Shown here piece by piece: positions 9,479 through 21,407 of a DNA stretch of 64,000 nt (the stretch's first letter is position 1; every line of letters begins with the position of its first letter). Made by a program: the position numbers and the translations under genes. Origin of the DNA: Gordionus sp. m RMFG-2023 (Eukaryota; Nematomorpha; Gordioida; Chordodea; Parachordodidae). The notes under the pieces are model-generated. The model was not told the DNA's origin. It ran no database searches and saw only the letters and a program-made list of their open reading frames with translations. The DNA is taken from contig NC_088775.1 of the NCBI RefSeq assembly GCF_954871325.1, positions 47,469,561 through 47,533,560 on the forward strand, written 5' to 3'.

Positions 9479-11325
9479 GTATAATAATAGAATTCATTAT
9501 TTTAACATTCTTATCTTATACAAATTAAAACAACTACTAGCTTAATCTCTTTCTATCAATTTATAGATATTTCTATTTAATAAGCTAAGCTATGTTATTT
9601 TGATTTTTAGTTTTGCATATATCTATATTATTATTACATCCTATGACCCTTAGAGTTTGCACAAACCGCGACCTACTTACATGACCAAACAACCCGACAT
9701 AACATATATGATGAGGGCTACAGTGGTCGATTGGCTCGTAGAGGTGTCCGTTGAGTACAAATTGCTGGATAAGACACTCTTCTTGGCTTGTTCCTACATC
9801 GACCGTTTCTTATCCATCATGGCCATCTCGCGCAACAAACTCCAGCTGTTGGGCACAACCTCGATGTTTATCGCAGCCAAATTCGAGGAAATTTACCCTC
9901 CCGACATTAACGAGTTTGTTTACATAACTGACGGCACTTATAGTAAAGAACAGGTAGTCAGGATGGAGCAATTGATCCTCAAAATCCTTTCCTTCCGTGT
10001 TGGTCCTCCTACAGTCATCTGCTTTCTCGAAAAATTCTGCAAGCTAGCTGGCCTGCCTAAAACGGTTCAAAATCTGGCCAAAGTAAATTTCATTTTCTTG
10101 CAATATGCTGATAGAATATATGTATTAGAGATTTGCTTGGCCCATTAGGATTTTTATACGGATTTCATCTATTAAAACTTTTTGCTCTGCCCGTTAAAAT
10201 TTTCTGTAAATGTTGCTCAAATTCTTCTAAGTTTGAATTTTTTTTACAAAATTTAAATATTTTTCTCTGCCCGTTAATCTTGTTTAGGTTCCGGACAGTG
10301 CAGATTAGAGATCTGCATTGGGTGGGGTTTCCGCCCGGCCATCTAAGTGGGCGGGCGGATGGGCGGGTAAAAATTTTTTAGAAAATGGGCGGGCGGGTTA
10401 AAAAAATTTGAAACTATGGGCGGGCAGGTTAAGAAATTTAAACATTGGGCGGGCGGGTTAAGGAAATTAAAAAATTTTGTTCAAAAACAAACTAAAAAAA
10501 ATAATTATTTAAATGATATATTATAACAATATATCTTTTTTTATTGTACCAATCGTTTTTTTTAAGTGAAGAACATTTACCTAACTATATAATGTATAAA
10601 CACAACAATAAAACTTTTTTCTTAGAATAAATAAACATTTTTGTCTATTAAAAATTTCTTTTTATGGGAATGTAATAAAACTTTTCTAGTGCTTCTTCCG
10701 AACGCGGATTTAGCATTGCTGGAAGATTTTTAGAACAAAGAAGAACATGTTTGAATCCAGAAAATGTCGATTATTATTTTTGCATTATAATTACATATAA
10801 TATTAATTTTACATTTATATTTTTTTCATAAATATTCAATTTGATCAAATAAATTGTCCATAATTTACATTGATTATTTTTATACTTATATTAATTTCCT
10901 AAATTATAAACTTTTTGTAGAGGTGTAATGCTGTAATATTTTTATTAGATGCTTAAAAAAATGAAAGAATGACCATATTTAAATTTTATAAGCAGGCTTG
11001 GGTTAAAAATTTTTTATAAATAATGGGCGGGCGGGTAAGGAATTTTAGACAAATGGGCGGGGCGGGCGGGTATATATTTTTTTGAAAACTAAGGGGGGGC
11101 TTTTGGTCCAAAAACCCGCCCAATGCAGACCTCTAGTGCAGATGTCTATTAGGCATGTCTTTTATTTACAGATTAAATATTTAACTTTCTTTCATTTTAA
11201 TTTTATATAAGTATTTATCAGAGCTCACGCTTTTGGATGGGGAAGTCTATCTCAAATACGAGCCTAGTATTATTGCATCATCCGCTATTTGTTTAAGTAA
11301 CATGACTTTTCAAAGAGAACCATGG
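9372..11325 (+). CDS. CycA: Cyclin A, internal part of the gene (three exons)
   Basis: Cyclin A binds and activates CDK1/CDK2 for S phase and entry into mitosis, acting mainly in the nucleus. The three exons joined in phase 0 give DSPM...IPEYAQDILLYLKELE, the complete first cyclin box with MMRATVVDWLVEV (the MRAIL hydrophobic-patch helix), KLQLLGTTSMFIAAKFEE and NEFVYITDGTYSK, and the start of the second box with ELTLLDGEVYLKYEPS. Residue order and spacing match animal cyclin A over about 215 residues. KFEEIYPP followed by EFVYITD favours A over B. The coding exons are far richer in G+C than their introns and carry no stops, so the gene is probably alive. The N-terminus and the last ~90 residues (TGY... 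LHxxY...) were not found up to 14.7 kb. Confidence 0.92.
9654..10082 (+). CDS. CycA: Cyclin A exon, first cyclin box
   Basis: The acceptor is CCTTAG at 9648-9653 and the donor GTAAAT follows 10082. The exon is 143 codons in phase 0 on both sides. It starts SLHKPRPTYMTKQPDIT and ends KTVQNLAK. The open frame runs on into the intron (to 10148), but that extension is AT-rich and unrelated to cyclins, so it is not included. Confidence 0.93.
10306..11135 (+). mobile_element. hAT deletion derivative inside cyclin A intron 2
   Basis: The ends are TAGAGATCTGCATTGGG and CCCAATGCAGACCTCTA, a 17-base inverted repeat with one mismatch. GTGCAGAT is duplicated on both sides (10298-10305, 11136-11143). Subterminal GGGCGGGCGGGTTAA words fill both ends. 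Inside, around 10690-10780, the + strand reads SASSERGFSIAGRFLEQRR, the hAT dimerisation region, so this is an internally deleted copy of a coding element. It makes up three quarters of the intron, which would otherwise be about 290 bases. Confidence 0.92.
11212..11325 (+). CDS. CycA: Cyclin A exon, start of second cyclin box
   Basis: The acceptor is TATATAAG at 11204-11211 and the donor GTATTT follows 11325. The exon is 38 codons and reads YLSELTLLDGEVYLKYEPS then IIASSAICLSNMTF, matching the AKxLxELSLIDxxxYLKYLPS stretch of cyclin A. It joins the previous exon in phase 0 after LAK. Confidence 0.88.
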
Positions 11326-11750
11326 GTATTTATATATTATGATTTAAAATAATTATAGTCCTTTGCTATAACCAGTTATTGACTATAAATATTGCTAATT
11401 TTTTTCTGCCTAGCTTTATAGTTTAGCTTAATTACATCTTTCTAAAAGTAAATCTGGCTTCAGACAACTAACTATTTAATACAATCAATTTTATTTTAAA
11501 AAAATAGATAATTACTTTCTCTTTACATTGAAAATTTTCCTTATTTTAATATTTTAAAATTTATTAAAAACATAAATGTGAATATCCTATAGTATTTGAT
11601 TGAGACTAAATAATTTAATCTATAATAAATTAATCTATAATAAATTAAAATAATTAAGCTAATATGTATTGGAAAAAAATATGGGGGAATAAAAATAATT
11701 GGATATATTTAGAAAATTTTATAATATTTTTTTTTTATTCTATATATATG

Positions 11751-13500
11751 TCGTGATTTTTAAAGGGATCAGAACTTTCCGGGATCATCACGGGTTTTAA
11801 AGGGATATCTAAAAAATTAGGGTTTTAAGTTAAGTAATGATAATACGGTATTATCACGTTTTAATCGTGATAAAGAGGAATCTTATTTTATTACGCGCGT
11901 TTCTTTTTAATTTAATTTTTATTTATTAATTTTCAATGTTGTTTTTTTTGGCCTTATGAAATAGATGTCTAATATAGGGTATCAATCGATAGCTAATCAA
12001 AAGATCTATTCAACGGGAGGTCAATCTCTCCCACTTAATAGGCGAGTCTAGGTCGGGGGGTGGGTTAGGAATATTTTTATCAAAATAAAATATCGATATG
12101 GGTATCAAATAATAGCTAATTTTAATATCTTTTGACGGAAAGTCTTCATTCTTGGTCTTGATGGGCATGACTTGGTCGGGGGGGGGGTGGATTGAAGGGC
12201 GGCGGGGTAAAAAATGATTTTTTTTGACATGGGTATCAAATAAAAGGTAATTAAAATATTTTTTTATTGTAATAATAATAATCACTCAGAGGGCGGGTCT
12301 AGGTCTTGGGGGGTCAGGAATATTTTTACACAAAATATCGATATGGGTATCAAATAAAAGCTAATTTAAATATCTTTTGATTGAAAGTATTCATTTTCTG
12401 TCTTGATGGGTATGACCTGGTCTAGAGGGTGAATGGAGGGAGGGGGCAAAAAAATAATTTTATTTGATATGGATATCAAATAAAAGGTAATTTAAATATT
12501 TTTTTATTGTAATAATCCCTAATACATTGAAGGTTTAGGTATTGGGAGGTCAGGAATATTTTTATCAACACTAAATATCGATGTTGATATCAAATTAAAG
12601 GTAGTTTAAATATCTCTTGATTGTAATAATTATACTCTAAGTGGGCGTGAGATCTTAGAGAGATAATCTGCTTATAAAGAAGTGTAATAATTTATAACTG
12701 CAATAAGAAAAATTTATAATATCATTTTAAAATTTGTGAATCGATGGTTTCAAATAAGCCGAAATTTTGAGATTTAAAAATATTACAACTTAGATTAAGT
12801 TTCTAGCAAATAATTTTATCATAACTCTTGTTTATAATGATATTTAATATTGAAGTCTATTTGATTCCTGTATCAATATTTTGTGTTTATATAAATATTC
12901 CTGAACACCTAAGATCTCCCGCCTACATAGAGTATTATTATTACAATCAAGAGATATTTAAACTAGCTTTTATTTGATACCCTTATCGATATTTTGTTTT
13001 GATAAAAATATTCCTGACTTCCCCCCCCCCCCCCCACAGACCTAAACCCGTCCGGTATGAGGGATTATTATTATTACAATAAAAAAATATTTTAATTACC
13101 TTTTTAAAATTAGCTATTATTTGTCACCTATATTGATATTTTAATTTGATAAAAATATTTCTGACCCCCCCCCCCCCCCCCCGACTTAGACTCATAAAGG
13201 CGGAGAGATTGACCTTTGGTTGAATAGATCTTTTGATTAGCTATCGATTGATACCCTATATTAGACATATCTTATTTCATAAGGCCATAAAAACAACATT
13301 GAAAATAAATAAATAAAAAATTTAAAAAAAATATAGCAAAACGCGCGTAAAACGCCTTTTAAATTAAGATTTTTCTATATCATGGTTTAAACTTAATAAT
13401 ACCGTATAGTTCTTTAACCTTGAAAAAATTGAATTCTTAAAGGGATCCCTTTAAAACCCGTGATGATCCCGAATAGTTCTGATCCCTTTAAAAATTACGA
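11751..13500. mobile_element. Foldback element with ~350-bp inverted repeats and internal tandem units
   Basis: The left arm begins TCGTGATTTTTAAAGGGATC and the right arm ends GATCCCTTTAAAAATTACGA. The arms pair over about 350 bases (11751-12100, 13140-13500). The flanks carry TATG on both sides (11747-11750, 13501-13504), a possible 4-bp target duplication. The centre holds about five units of 150-190 bases built on GATATGGGTATCAAATAA and ATATCTTTTGA words plus G- or C-runs. No coding capacity is evident. The family is unknown to me. Confidence 0.75.
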
Positions 13501-13504
13501 TATG

Positions 13505-14728
13505 GTAACCTTTTTCCCCGAATTTTTTGAATATTTTTAATTTTTTAGGAGTATGTTAACTAGAATACATAACGCACATATAAAGATAAAATATATTCAT
13601 TTATAATTCTCCTAAAATATAAATTGTGTAAAAAATACACATACAAATGCAATAAGTTTCTAATGAATAATAAGCATCATATCAAAAATATGAAATGCTA
13701 CTCAATAATACCATTTCGGGACTGATATAAATTCTATATAATGCTAGTAGGGAATCTATAAAATCCACTCAACCCAGGTTTTTATTGTAATTTTTAACAA
13801 TGGTGGGACATTTCACGTTAATTCTTTCCTTTTTTTCGATTGAATCATTTTACGTCAGATAATGGGTGGGCCCCCTATAAAACTGCTCATTAGATAAACG
13901 GAACTACGACAATGCTGCTTCGGACTGGTCAGGTCTAAACCCAAAGGGTGTGAATTTTTTTTCCCTCTTGAGCGGGCGGGTCATGAAAAAATTAGGCCCG
14001 AGCCCACCTCCAGTGTGAATATACACGTTAGTCTTTTTTATTTTTAATATGCTTTTTAATAATTATAAGCTTCTTTAATTGAATAACTATTTTTCTTATT
14101 TTTTTTTACAATTTTAAACCTTTTAATTTAATAACCATTTTACATATATTTTGTTTTATAAAACATAATATTACAATAAACATTTTCTTTATATGCATAA
14201 GCAAATTTAGAGTATTATAGTATATTGACTTTTTTGCAGTTTTAAATGCTATATATTATCATTTATAAATAGTTTTAATTTTAGCAACTTATGTTTAAAA
14301 AGTTTTTATATAAAAAATTGTTGATGATTTATGTTTTAATTTTTTTTTCAGGTGTTAAAGAAACCTATTATATTGATAAAAGAAGATATTGTTCTATTTT
14401 CATTTTATAATATTTTTTAATAATTCAAGCACTCTTTTACTCTCTGTACTGTATTCACATTGGTCCAAAAGGTTTTTTTTGGATATTTTTTCAGCCATTA
14501 TATTGTCCAATAACAATGATAGATTTTGATATAATAATCTTTTAGAAATAATGTAATCATTGAAATATTGATTTTATAAAAATTTACAAAGCCTTAAAAT
14601 TCTGAAATTTGGACCCTGGTTCGGGGAAAAATGGGGTCAGGGTTCATAAATCTAAATATTTTCGATTCGGGTAAAAGAGTCCTATCCCAACGGTCCAGAA
14701 CAATGTAAAAAGGTTATTTTTGACAAGT
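13505..14728. other. No gene seen; one tiny insertion
   Basis: AT-rich sequence apart from the small GC-rich insertion at 13956-14012. No frame resembling the missing last cyclin A exon was recognised. Confidence 0.5.
13956..14012. mobile_element. 57-bp remnant with 8-bp target duplication
   Basis: GTGTGAAT flanks both sides (13948-13955, 14013-14020). The insert ends GCCCGAGCCCACCTCCA and contains GAGCGGGCGGGTC, like the right end of the 10306 family. No inverted repeat remains, so it would be an extreme deletion derivative. The duplication could be chance. Confidence 0.45.
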
Positions 14729-15773
14729 ATGGGTAATTCCATACCAAATCGAATATTTTCGGTCCGACCTTTTTAATTTCGATAAAATTTTGCATGCTGA
14801 TAGAATATCATTAGAAACCATCGAATCCAAAATTTTAGCCTCCTAGTACTCATAGTTCCTGAGATATCAATGGTCAAAATTGCCAGAAAATACGATTTTT
14901 TAAAATGGAGATAAGTTAAAAAATAATGTTTTTAAAAATATAAGTTATATGTCATTTTGTAACTCTATTAAAGGCCTTTTATTAAATATTAAGGATTTTT
15001 TTGAAATAATATTGTTGCGGTTTTTATTTACATTATAAATTTTAAACATGAAAACTCCAGGTGTTTCGCTTTCCAAATTTTTTTGAATTTAATATTTTTT
15101 TATTCTCTAACTATATCTATTCATAAAAAAAATTTAAACTTTAGACAGCTATGGTTTTTTTAGTTATTACGATTTAAAAAATCAAAAAATAAATATTTTT
15201 TTCAAAAATAGATAGATAAAATAACGTGTTTTGTTAAGATTATTATTTTCTTAAAACTTTTTTTCATTTTTAAACATAAATAATAAGATTTTCCAGCATT
15301 ACTATCATGAAAAAATATTATATATATATATATAGTTTGATAGGCTTACTTATTATTATTATATTGATAACTTGTAAAAATTGGTTTTTTTATAATAAAT
15401 GATTAAATTTACTAAAAAGATAGTTAAGATTCCATATCTCCTACAAATATAATAATTAATTGTTGAAAGTTAAAAGCAAGTTCTCATGCACCCGCCCTAA
15501 TATTAATTAATTTTTATTTTATAAATATTTTGGTATTAATTATTTTTATTTTTAAAATTATTTATAATGTATAAATATAAATGCGTTAAATCCTTTTAAA
15601 GAATCTAAACACTTTAATTACGTGGGTGACACAATATCCAAACATTGAGGCGGAACACTATATTTGTGATAAATGTCGTAAACGGTTATCACAAAAAAAT
15701 ATTGAAAATATAATTATTCTGATAGCTAATATGTAAATAATGTCAACACAGCATCAACATCAATAGATACAAT

Positions 15774-16042
15774 TAGTGATGTTAAACGGCTCATTTTGAG
15801 CCGATTTTTTAAAACGGCTAACTCAATATTTTAGCCAGAAAAATATTGCCTAAGCCTCGAGATTTTGATAATATATACCTAGACTAAAGTATTGCCTAAG
15901 CCTCGAGATTTCGATAATATATGCCTAGACCTTTGCTCCTTCTATGAGCAAAATCTTGAGGCTTGCGTAATATTTTTCTGGACGAAATATTGAGTTAGCC
16001 GTTTTTAAAAATCGACTCAAAACGAGCCATTTAACAACACTA
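15774..16042. mobile_element. hAT-type hairpin MITE, copy 1
   Basis: The ends TAGTGATGTTAAACGGCTC and GAGCCATTTAACAACACTA are flanked by the perfect 8-bp duplication GATACAAT (15766-15773, 16043-16050). The element is almost wholly palindromic, with GAGCCGATTTTT near both ends. An extra internal duplication of about 50 bases (ATTGCCTAAGCCTCGAGATT twice) makes it longer than the copy at 21780. Confidence 0.92.
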
Positions 16043-16623
16043 GATACAATCATTATAACTTTAAACGAAATTGAAATATCTCCTATCAAGAAAAAAAAAA
16101 TTATCTATAAAAAAGGATAGCGAAAATATAAAAAGTTTATTTCAGATATAATAATTAACAATCCAGAATCGGGTACAAAAGATAATAATGATATTACTCA
16201 ATAATATGAAATCACAATATCCTAATTTATCTAAAAATAAAAAAAAATACCAATTGCTGACCATTCTGCCTCCTAATTGGAGCGCAAATAAAATAAAAAC
16301 GACATTCAACGCTACATAATCATATGGCATATAATTCCAAAATCGTTTTAGAAGAAAAGGGGATTCTTTCAACTCCAAATCGAAAGCCTATATCTCAATC
16401 AAAAAACAGTTGATATTGTTAAAAAAAAATTTGCAGTGATTAAGTTAGTATGGTATTACCAGGAAAAAAAGATTGCATAATCTAGTATTGAAGAGGGGGA
16501 ACGAGTGAACGCTCAAAAAAGGTTAGTTCTTAATAATTTGAAGGAATTATATAATCATTTTAAGGGAGTAATTGTTTAAATAAACTCAACACTAAACTAT
16601 ATTTTAATTCGCAGACATTTATT

Positions 16624-16932
16624 GTGGAGAATATAGTATATCCACATGAGGATCCTTTGATTGAGGATCAATTAATCGATGAGATTAGAGGATACGAAAC
16701 ATGTGCATATGAAAACGATTGGTGGTTAGGATTTGTACAAGAAGTGAATGTAATTAGAGTTGAAGTAAAAAATTTTCTTCACCCTAAAGGACCAGCAAAT
16801 TCTTTTGTATATCTAGCTGCACAAAATATCCTTTTCATACCAAAAAATGATATTTTAACAATAGTTAGCCTATCAACGGCTACTTGGCATACATATAATA
16901 AGAAAAAAATGATTATAACCGCAGCTAAATAA
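16624..16932 (+). CDS. C-terminal part of an unidentified element-encoded protein
   Basis: The open frame is 102 codons and contains CAYENDWWLGFVQEVN, VKNFLHPKGPANSFVY and NILFIPKNDILTI. The sequence before it (AATTCGCAG at 16607-16615) looks like a splice acceptor, so it is probably the last exon of a longer gene. The pattern WWLGxV...FLHPxGPxxSF...IPxxxIL resembles a small beta-barrel (Tudor-like) module as I remember similar tails in unnamed transposon proteins, but I cannot name a family. A second copy occurs at 4860-5040, which supports a conserved protein. The stop lies at the inner edge of the right inverted repeat. It could be a transposase accessory or targeting domain. Confidence 0.55.
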   Translation: MENIVYPHEDPLIEDQLIDEIRGYETCAYENDWWLGFVQEVNVIRVEVKNFLHPKGPANSFVYLAAQNILFIPKNDILTIVSLSTATWHTYNKKKMIITAAK

Positions 16933-17524
16933 TCTCATTTCATGATATTAATGATAGAAAATCTTGCTATTTATGTTTAAAAATAGAAAAAAGTCTAAAA
17001 AAATAATAATCTTAACAAAACGCGTTATTTTATAAAGGAGCGCCATCTATTTTTGAAAAAAATATTTATTTTTTAATTTTTTCTAAAAAACTCATGGCTG
17101 TTCCAAGTTTAAATTTTTTTTTATGAATAGATATAAGGTTAGAGAATAAAAAAATATTAAATTCAAAAAAATTTGGAAAGCGAAACACCTGGAGTTTTCA
17201 TGTTTAAAATTTATACGTAAATAAAAACCGCAACAATATTATTTCAAAAAAATCCTTAATATTTAATAAAAGGCCTTTAATAGAGTTACAAAATGACATA
17301 TAACTTATATTTTTAAAATCATTATTTTTTAAATTATCTCCATTTTAAAAAATCACATTTTTCGAAAAAAGATCATTTTTGGCACTTTTGACCATTGATA
17401 TCTCAAGAACTATGAGTACTATGAGGTTTTTGGATTCTATGCTTTAATGATATTCCCTCAGTATACAAAATTTTATCGAAATTAAAAAGGTCGAGCTGAA
17501 ATTACCCATATCTTAGTCCGGTGC

Positions 17525-17714
17525 AGTTGGGTAATTGCTAATTCAGCTCAATCCACAGGCGCGTGCTGGATAAAATACGTTAACATAAACTTTTTAATAT
17601 ATATTTGTTTCTTTCAAATTTGAGCATCTGTATTTATAAGAAAAACCCAAAGGAGCAGATTTTTTATCTGGCTAAAAATTGGCTTAAACGGCTAAAAATA
17701 ACAATTACCCAACT
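17525..17714. repeat. 190-bp MITE with AGTTGGGTAATTG ends
   Basis: AGTTGGGTAATTG at the left and CAATTACCCAACT at the right form an inverted repeat. The body (CTCAATC...GTTAACAT...TTTAATTTATATTTGTTTC) recurs in two diverged copies inside the tandem tract at 44424-45520. It sits only 15 bases from the end of the long-TIR element. Confidence 0.6.
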
Positions 17715-19270
17715 ATAGTCGGGGAATCATATTTACGATGGCCATACTTATCCATAGTCCCCTCTAATTTCTTGTGAATGAAATTATTCTAATTATCCAG
17801 GGAATGTCGTTACAAAAATACTCAGGATACGCGTATACTCATTTTTTATCGTGCCTCAAAGATATATATCACACAATGTGTGCCGCTCAACAAAATCAGC
17901 AACACAAAGCCATATGCCAAAAATTCATGTCTAATAAGTAATTACCTTATAATATTATATCAAATTTTAGTTTTTTGACTGTTCATTTGTTTCTTTATTT
18001 TAGTAAATATAGCTAATATATTATTTTCATTTCTTTACAAATTTAAAAAGGTACGAGGAAGTGTCCAAAATTCTCCCTCCTCCCCCTTACAATTTACTCG
18101 TTAAAGATTAATTCGATCTCTTCAACTCACTCATCAATCCATTTTATTTCAAGTCGATGAAAGTTTTTGTTATCATTGTTGTTTAATTATAAACTTATTT
18201 CCTATTTAAGAATCCAATTTAAAATATATTAATCATGAAAATCCTTATTTTTTTTTAATGGATAGGTCATTAGCGCAATTTTTTTTTAAGTGTAAATCTT
18301 CAATTTATTAATAAATACAATTGTAAAATTCATATTATGTATATAGGCAATTAGGATAACGTGACAATCTTAATCTGAGCTCTAATTTCTTATCTTTGAA
18401 AATAAGTGTTCATTTTTAATTTAAGTATATTTTATAACCTTATAATAATTTATGTAATAAACAAAAAAGTTAAAATAATGTTTATATTTTATGTTTTATT
18501 CATATAAGAAAATATTCTACATCATCAACATTTAAATAATTATTTTATTTTTTTTCATTCTATTCTCCCTTGTCTCGAAAAAATTATACATTGTTTTTCA
18601 TTTATTTACCACTTTCTTTCATAATATATTGTTAAACCTTGTATATATTTGATAAATATTATTAAGTATTTGTTGGCTTTTTACTCTTATTATTTTGTAT
18701 ATTATTTTTAATTAAATTTTTTACATTTTTCCCCCCTGATTGTTTAGTGGTATTATAAATTTATAGAATACATCTATTATATTTATGTATTGATATATGA
18801 TGCAACCAAAAAATATGTGAAAAAAATGAATTATAAATATGTGTAATCTAGTAATTTTATTTTTAGTCAGATCTTTGAGATTCGTTTTAATGATGATGAT
18901 AAAGGCGATGAAAAAAAAATAATATTAGAACACTCCCTATTTCAAATATGAAAATGGGTTCAAATTAATTTAACCCATTTCTTGAATAAAATTTTTAATA
19001 ATTAATTTAATTTTAATTATTATATTTATATTTTTAATTTACTTTTTAAAATTTATTTTTGAAAAAATATTTGACAGAGAAAAAAAGAAGAAATATATGG
19101 ACATATGCAGCGCCCATAAGTGGAGGCTCTCAAAATTTGAAGGAGGGTTAGGATAAATTTATAAGGGTTAGTACAATGATGTTACTAAAAATCGATCAAA
19201 TCTATATTGCATACAATCATGGTCCTTATTTTTCAAATAATACTTATTTCTTGATAATTTCTACAAAAAA
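17715..19270. other. No feature seen (1.5 kb)
   Basis: Very AT-rich. No frame over 60 codons, no recognised repeat end and no RNA gene. Confidence 0.55.
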
Positions 19271-19552
19271 GAAGGGTCCGGGTCTGGTAATAAATTTAAA
19301 AAGGACCCGGGTCCGGGTTCAGAGGGAACATAAAAATAATGACTCAAAATAAAACTTTTTTTCATTCATTTTTTATTATACTTCAATATAATAATTCGAA
19401 ATGAGATAATTTATATTTTAAATATTTTATTCAATCGCACAATCATGATATCTTCTAAAATATCATCCTTCAGATTTCTACATAAATTAGACAAAATATA
19501 TTTCAACAATGAAAATCCACGTTCTACGCTTACCTAAAATAGATAGTCATTT

Positions 19553-21253
19553 TTATAATACATAAATTATTCTAACCGGTACAGCCATGACGATTCTAGA
19601 CAAGGTATATAATTCTGGATATATTGAAGAATTTTCCTCCCAAAATTTTAAAATGTTTGCATCTCTATTTATTCTCTTAACTTTCGAGAACTTTTCTATT
19701 AAAGATACAATAGATATTTTTTGCTCCTTTCTATCAGATGATAATTTAATTTTTTTTTCTCTATCTAATAGTAAAATTTCCAGATCATTGTTATCCAACC
19801 AGTAGATATTTTGTAGCCTCCAATATATTGTAAATAATAGAGTTTTGGGTATGCCATATTTTGCTCACTACTTAATAAAACCTGATACCGCGGATCTAAA
19901 TATATCGAAGCATATACAACACTATTTTGTAAATATTATTGCTCTCTTATTTCCATATTTTCTAATACTTCATTTGAAAAAGAACTTGTCTTAACCATAT
20001 ACCATAAAAATCCGATAAACATAATTGTTCTGCTTGCAATCTTAATGTTGTTATTTTTAAAGGAACCATCACACTAGTAAGCTCTATTACTTGATTCCAA
20101 TCATCTTCTGACAAAATGATTTCACATGATGATAAAATTATTACAGAAATCTTTCAAACTTAATAATCGCTCTAGCATCATACATATAGAGGACCAACGT
20201 GTTGTGCAATCTAAAATGTCATTTGCCTTTTCATGGATTTTAATATTCTAACAATTGTGGGAGTTCTTAAATATTTTACAACATCCCTTGCTTTATCAAA
20301 AATAGTTTTAAAGTGACTATTTTTTAGGGAATCATTAATAGCCAATTGTAGCGTATGGGCTGCACATCTGATACAGTATATTTTTGTGGAGAAATCTTTT
20401 GTTATTTCCTGCAAATCAATTTCACTTATTTCCTCATAATTATCATCATCATCTATATCATCAATTTCTTCCAGTGAACATTCATTTAATAATTTGATTG
20501 ATTTTACTAGATTGGCACCATTATCCGTAGTAATTGAATAAACGTTTCTTAGGAATATGAAATTTATTTAATGTTTATAATATCATTCTTTTTATATTTT
20601 CAGAAGTTGAACTCTCTTTAATCTTTCATAGCTAAATTTCTTAATATTATATTATTTCCTTTTATATACTGTATATTTATTTCTAGAATATTTCTCCCTA
20701 ATCTTTGGGCGGAATCAATTTTTAATGAAATTAATTTGTTTTTTGTTTCTTTTATTATTTTTGCTTGTATTTTTTCTATTCATTAACCACTAAGTCCTTA
20801 ATTTTAAAACGGTTAATTGATGTTCCAATTGCCTTACTAATAGGATCAGTAATTTTTTTTTTAAACCAGAATCCTCAATAATATTGAAAGGCCTTCCATT
20901 TATTGTAACAAAAACTAAAGCATTCATCAAATTCTCCTCAGACATTTGAATATGAATGCTTTTTTTAAAGCAAAATTTTTCAATATTATTTTCATCCTTC
21001 TTTACATTACTGACAGTAGACTTTGTAACAATGTCTTCTTCCAAAAATTTGGTTTTCTATTTAAATATTTCTCAAAGATTATAGAATGATGTCTTTTTAA
21101 ATATCTTTTCAGGTTGGTATTGTGTATCATTAGGTGGCAGGTTTTGCACTCAGAATCCCCTTTAGTTGCATTATAGTACTCTAACAAAATATCTTTTAGT
21201 TTCATACTAAAAAAACAAAATTTAATTTGTTTAAAACTTAAAAGTATAGACAC
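19553..21253 (-). pseudogene. hAT transposase with BED zinc finger, decayed
   Basis: The parts run in order on the - strand. A BED-type finger (CKTCHLMIHNTNLKRYLKRHH, C-x2-C...H-x4-H) lies near 21170-21090. A DDE-core segment TTDNGANLVKSIKLL lies near 20530-20480. CIRCAAHTLQLAIND follows near 20385-20335, the diagnostic hAT C-x2-H block. The C-terminal dimerisation region with YPELYTLSRIVMAVPV is near 19640-19570. These landmarks define the superfamily. Several frame changes and stops separate them, so it is not functional. The family would move the elements ending in CAGGGATGTGAACCC. Confidence 0.8.
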
Positions 21254-21407
21254 ATAGAATGTATATATTTTTTAATCAGGCTGCATCCAAAATCTAAAAA
21301 ATATAAATAAATAAATTTTGAAGAAAAAAATTACATAATCTATTTTTTAATGTAAAAATAAAATAGTGTCAAATTTCATGAAATTTTTATAAAAAATTAG
21401 TAAGTAC

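Larger units (their letters stand above)
14729..17509 (+). mobile_element. Unclassified DNA element with ~580-bp terminal inverted repeats
   Basis: The left arm (14729-15320) and right arm (about 16935-17509) are inverted copies over nearly 600 bases. They start ATGGGTAATT and share long blocks such as TTTAATTTCGATAAAATTTTG, GTACTCATAGTTC, CCTGGAGTTTTCATG and GTTTTGTTAAGATTATTATT. The interior carries a coding region ending at the very edge of the right arm, plus an earlier Cys-pair segment (EHYICDKCRKRL, about 15640-15690). A 269-bp MITE sits inside. No target duplication could be read with confidence. A related relic lies at 4490-8625. Confidence 0.8.

Noticed and set aside
10083-10381. Extension of the cyclin open frame and a following 82-codon frame
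   Set aside because: Both are intron: a GTAAAT donor stands at 10083, composition drops to intron level, and from 10306 on it is a hAT element.
12010-12285. 91-codon - strand open frame in the foldback element
   Set aside because: It is made of the internal tandem units and a G/C-run and has no family resemblance.
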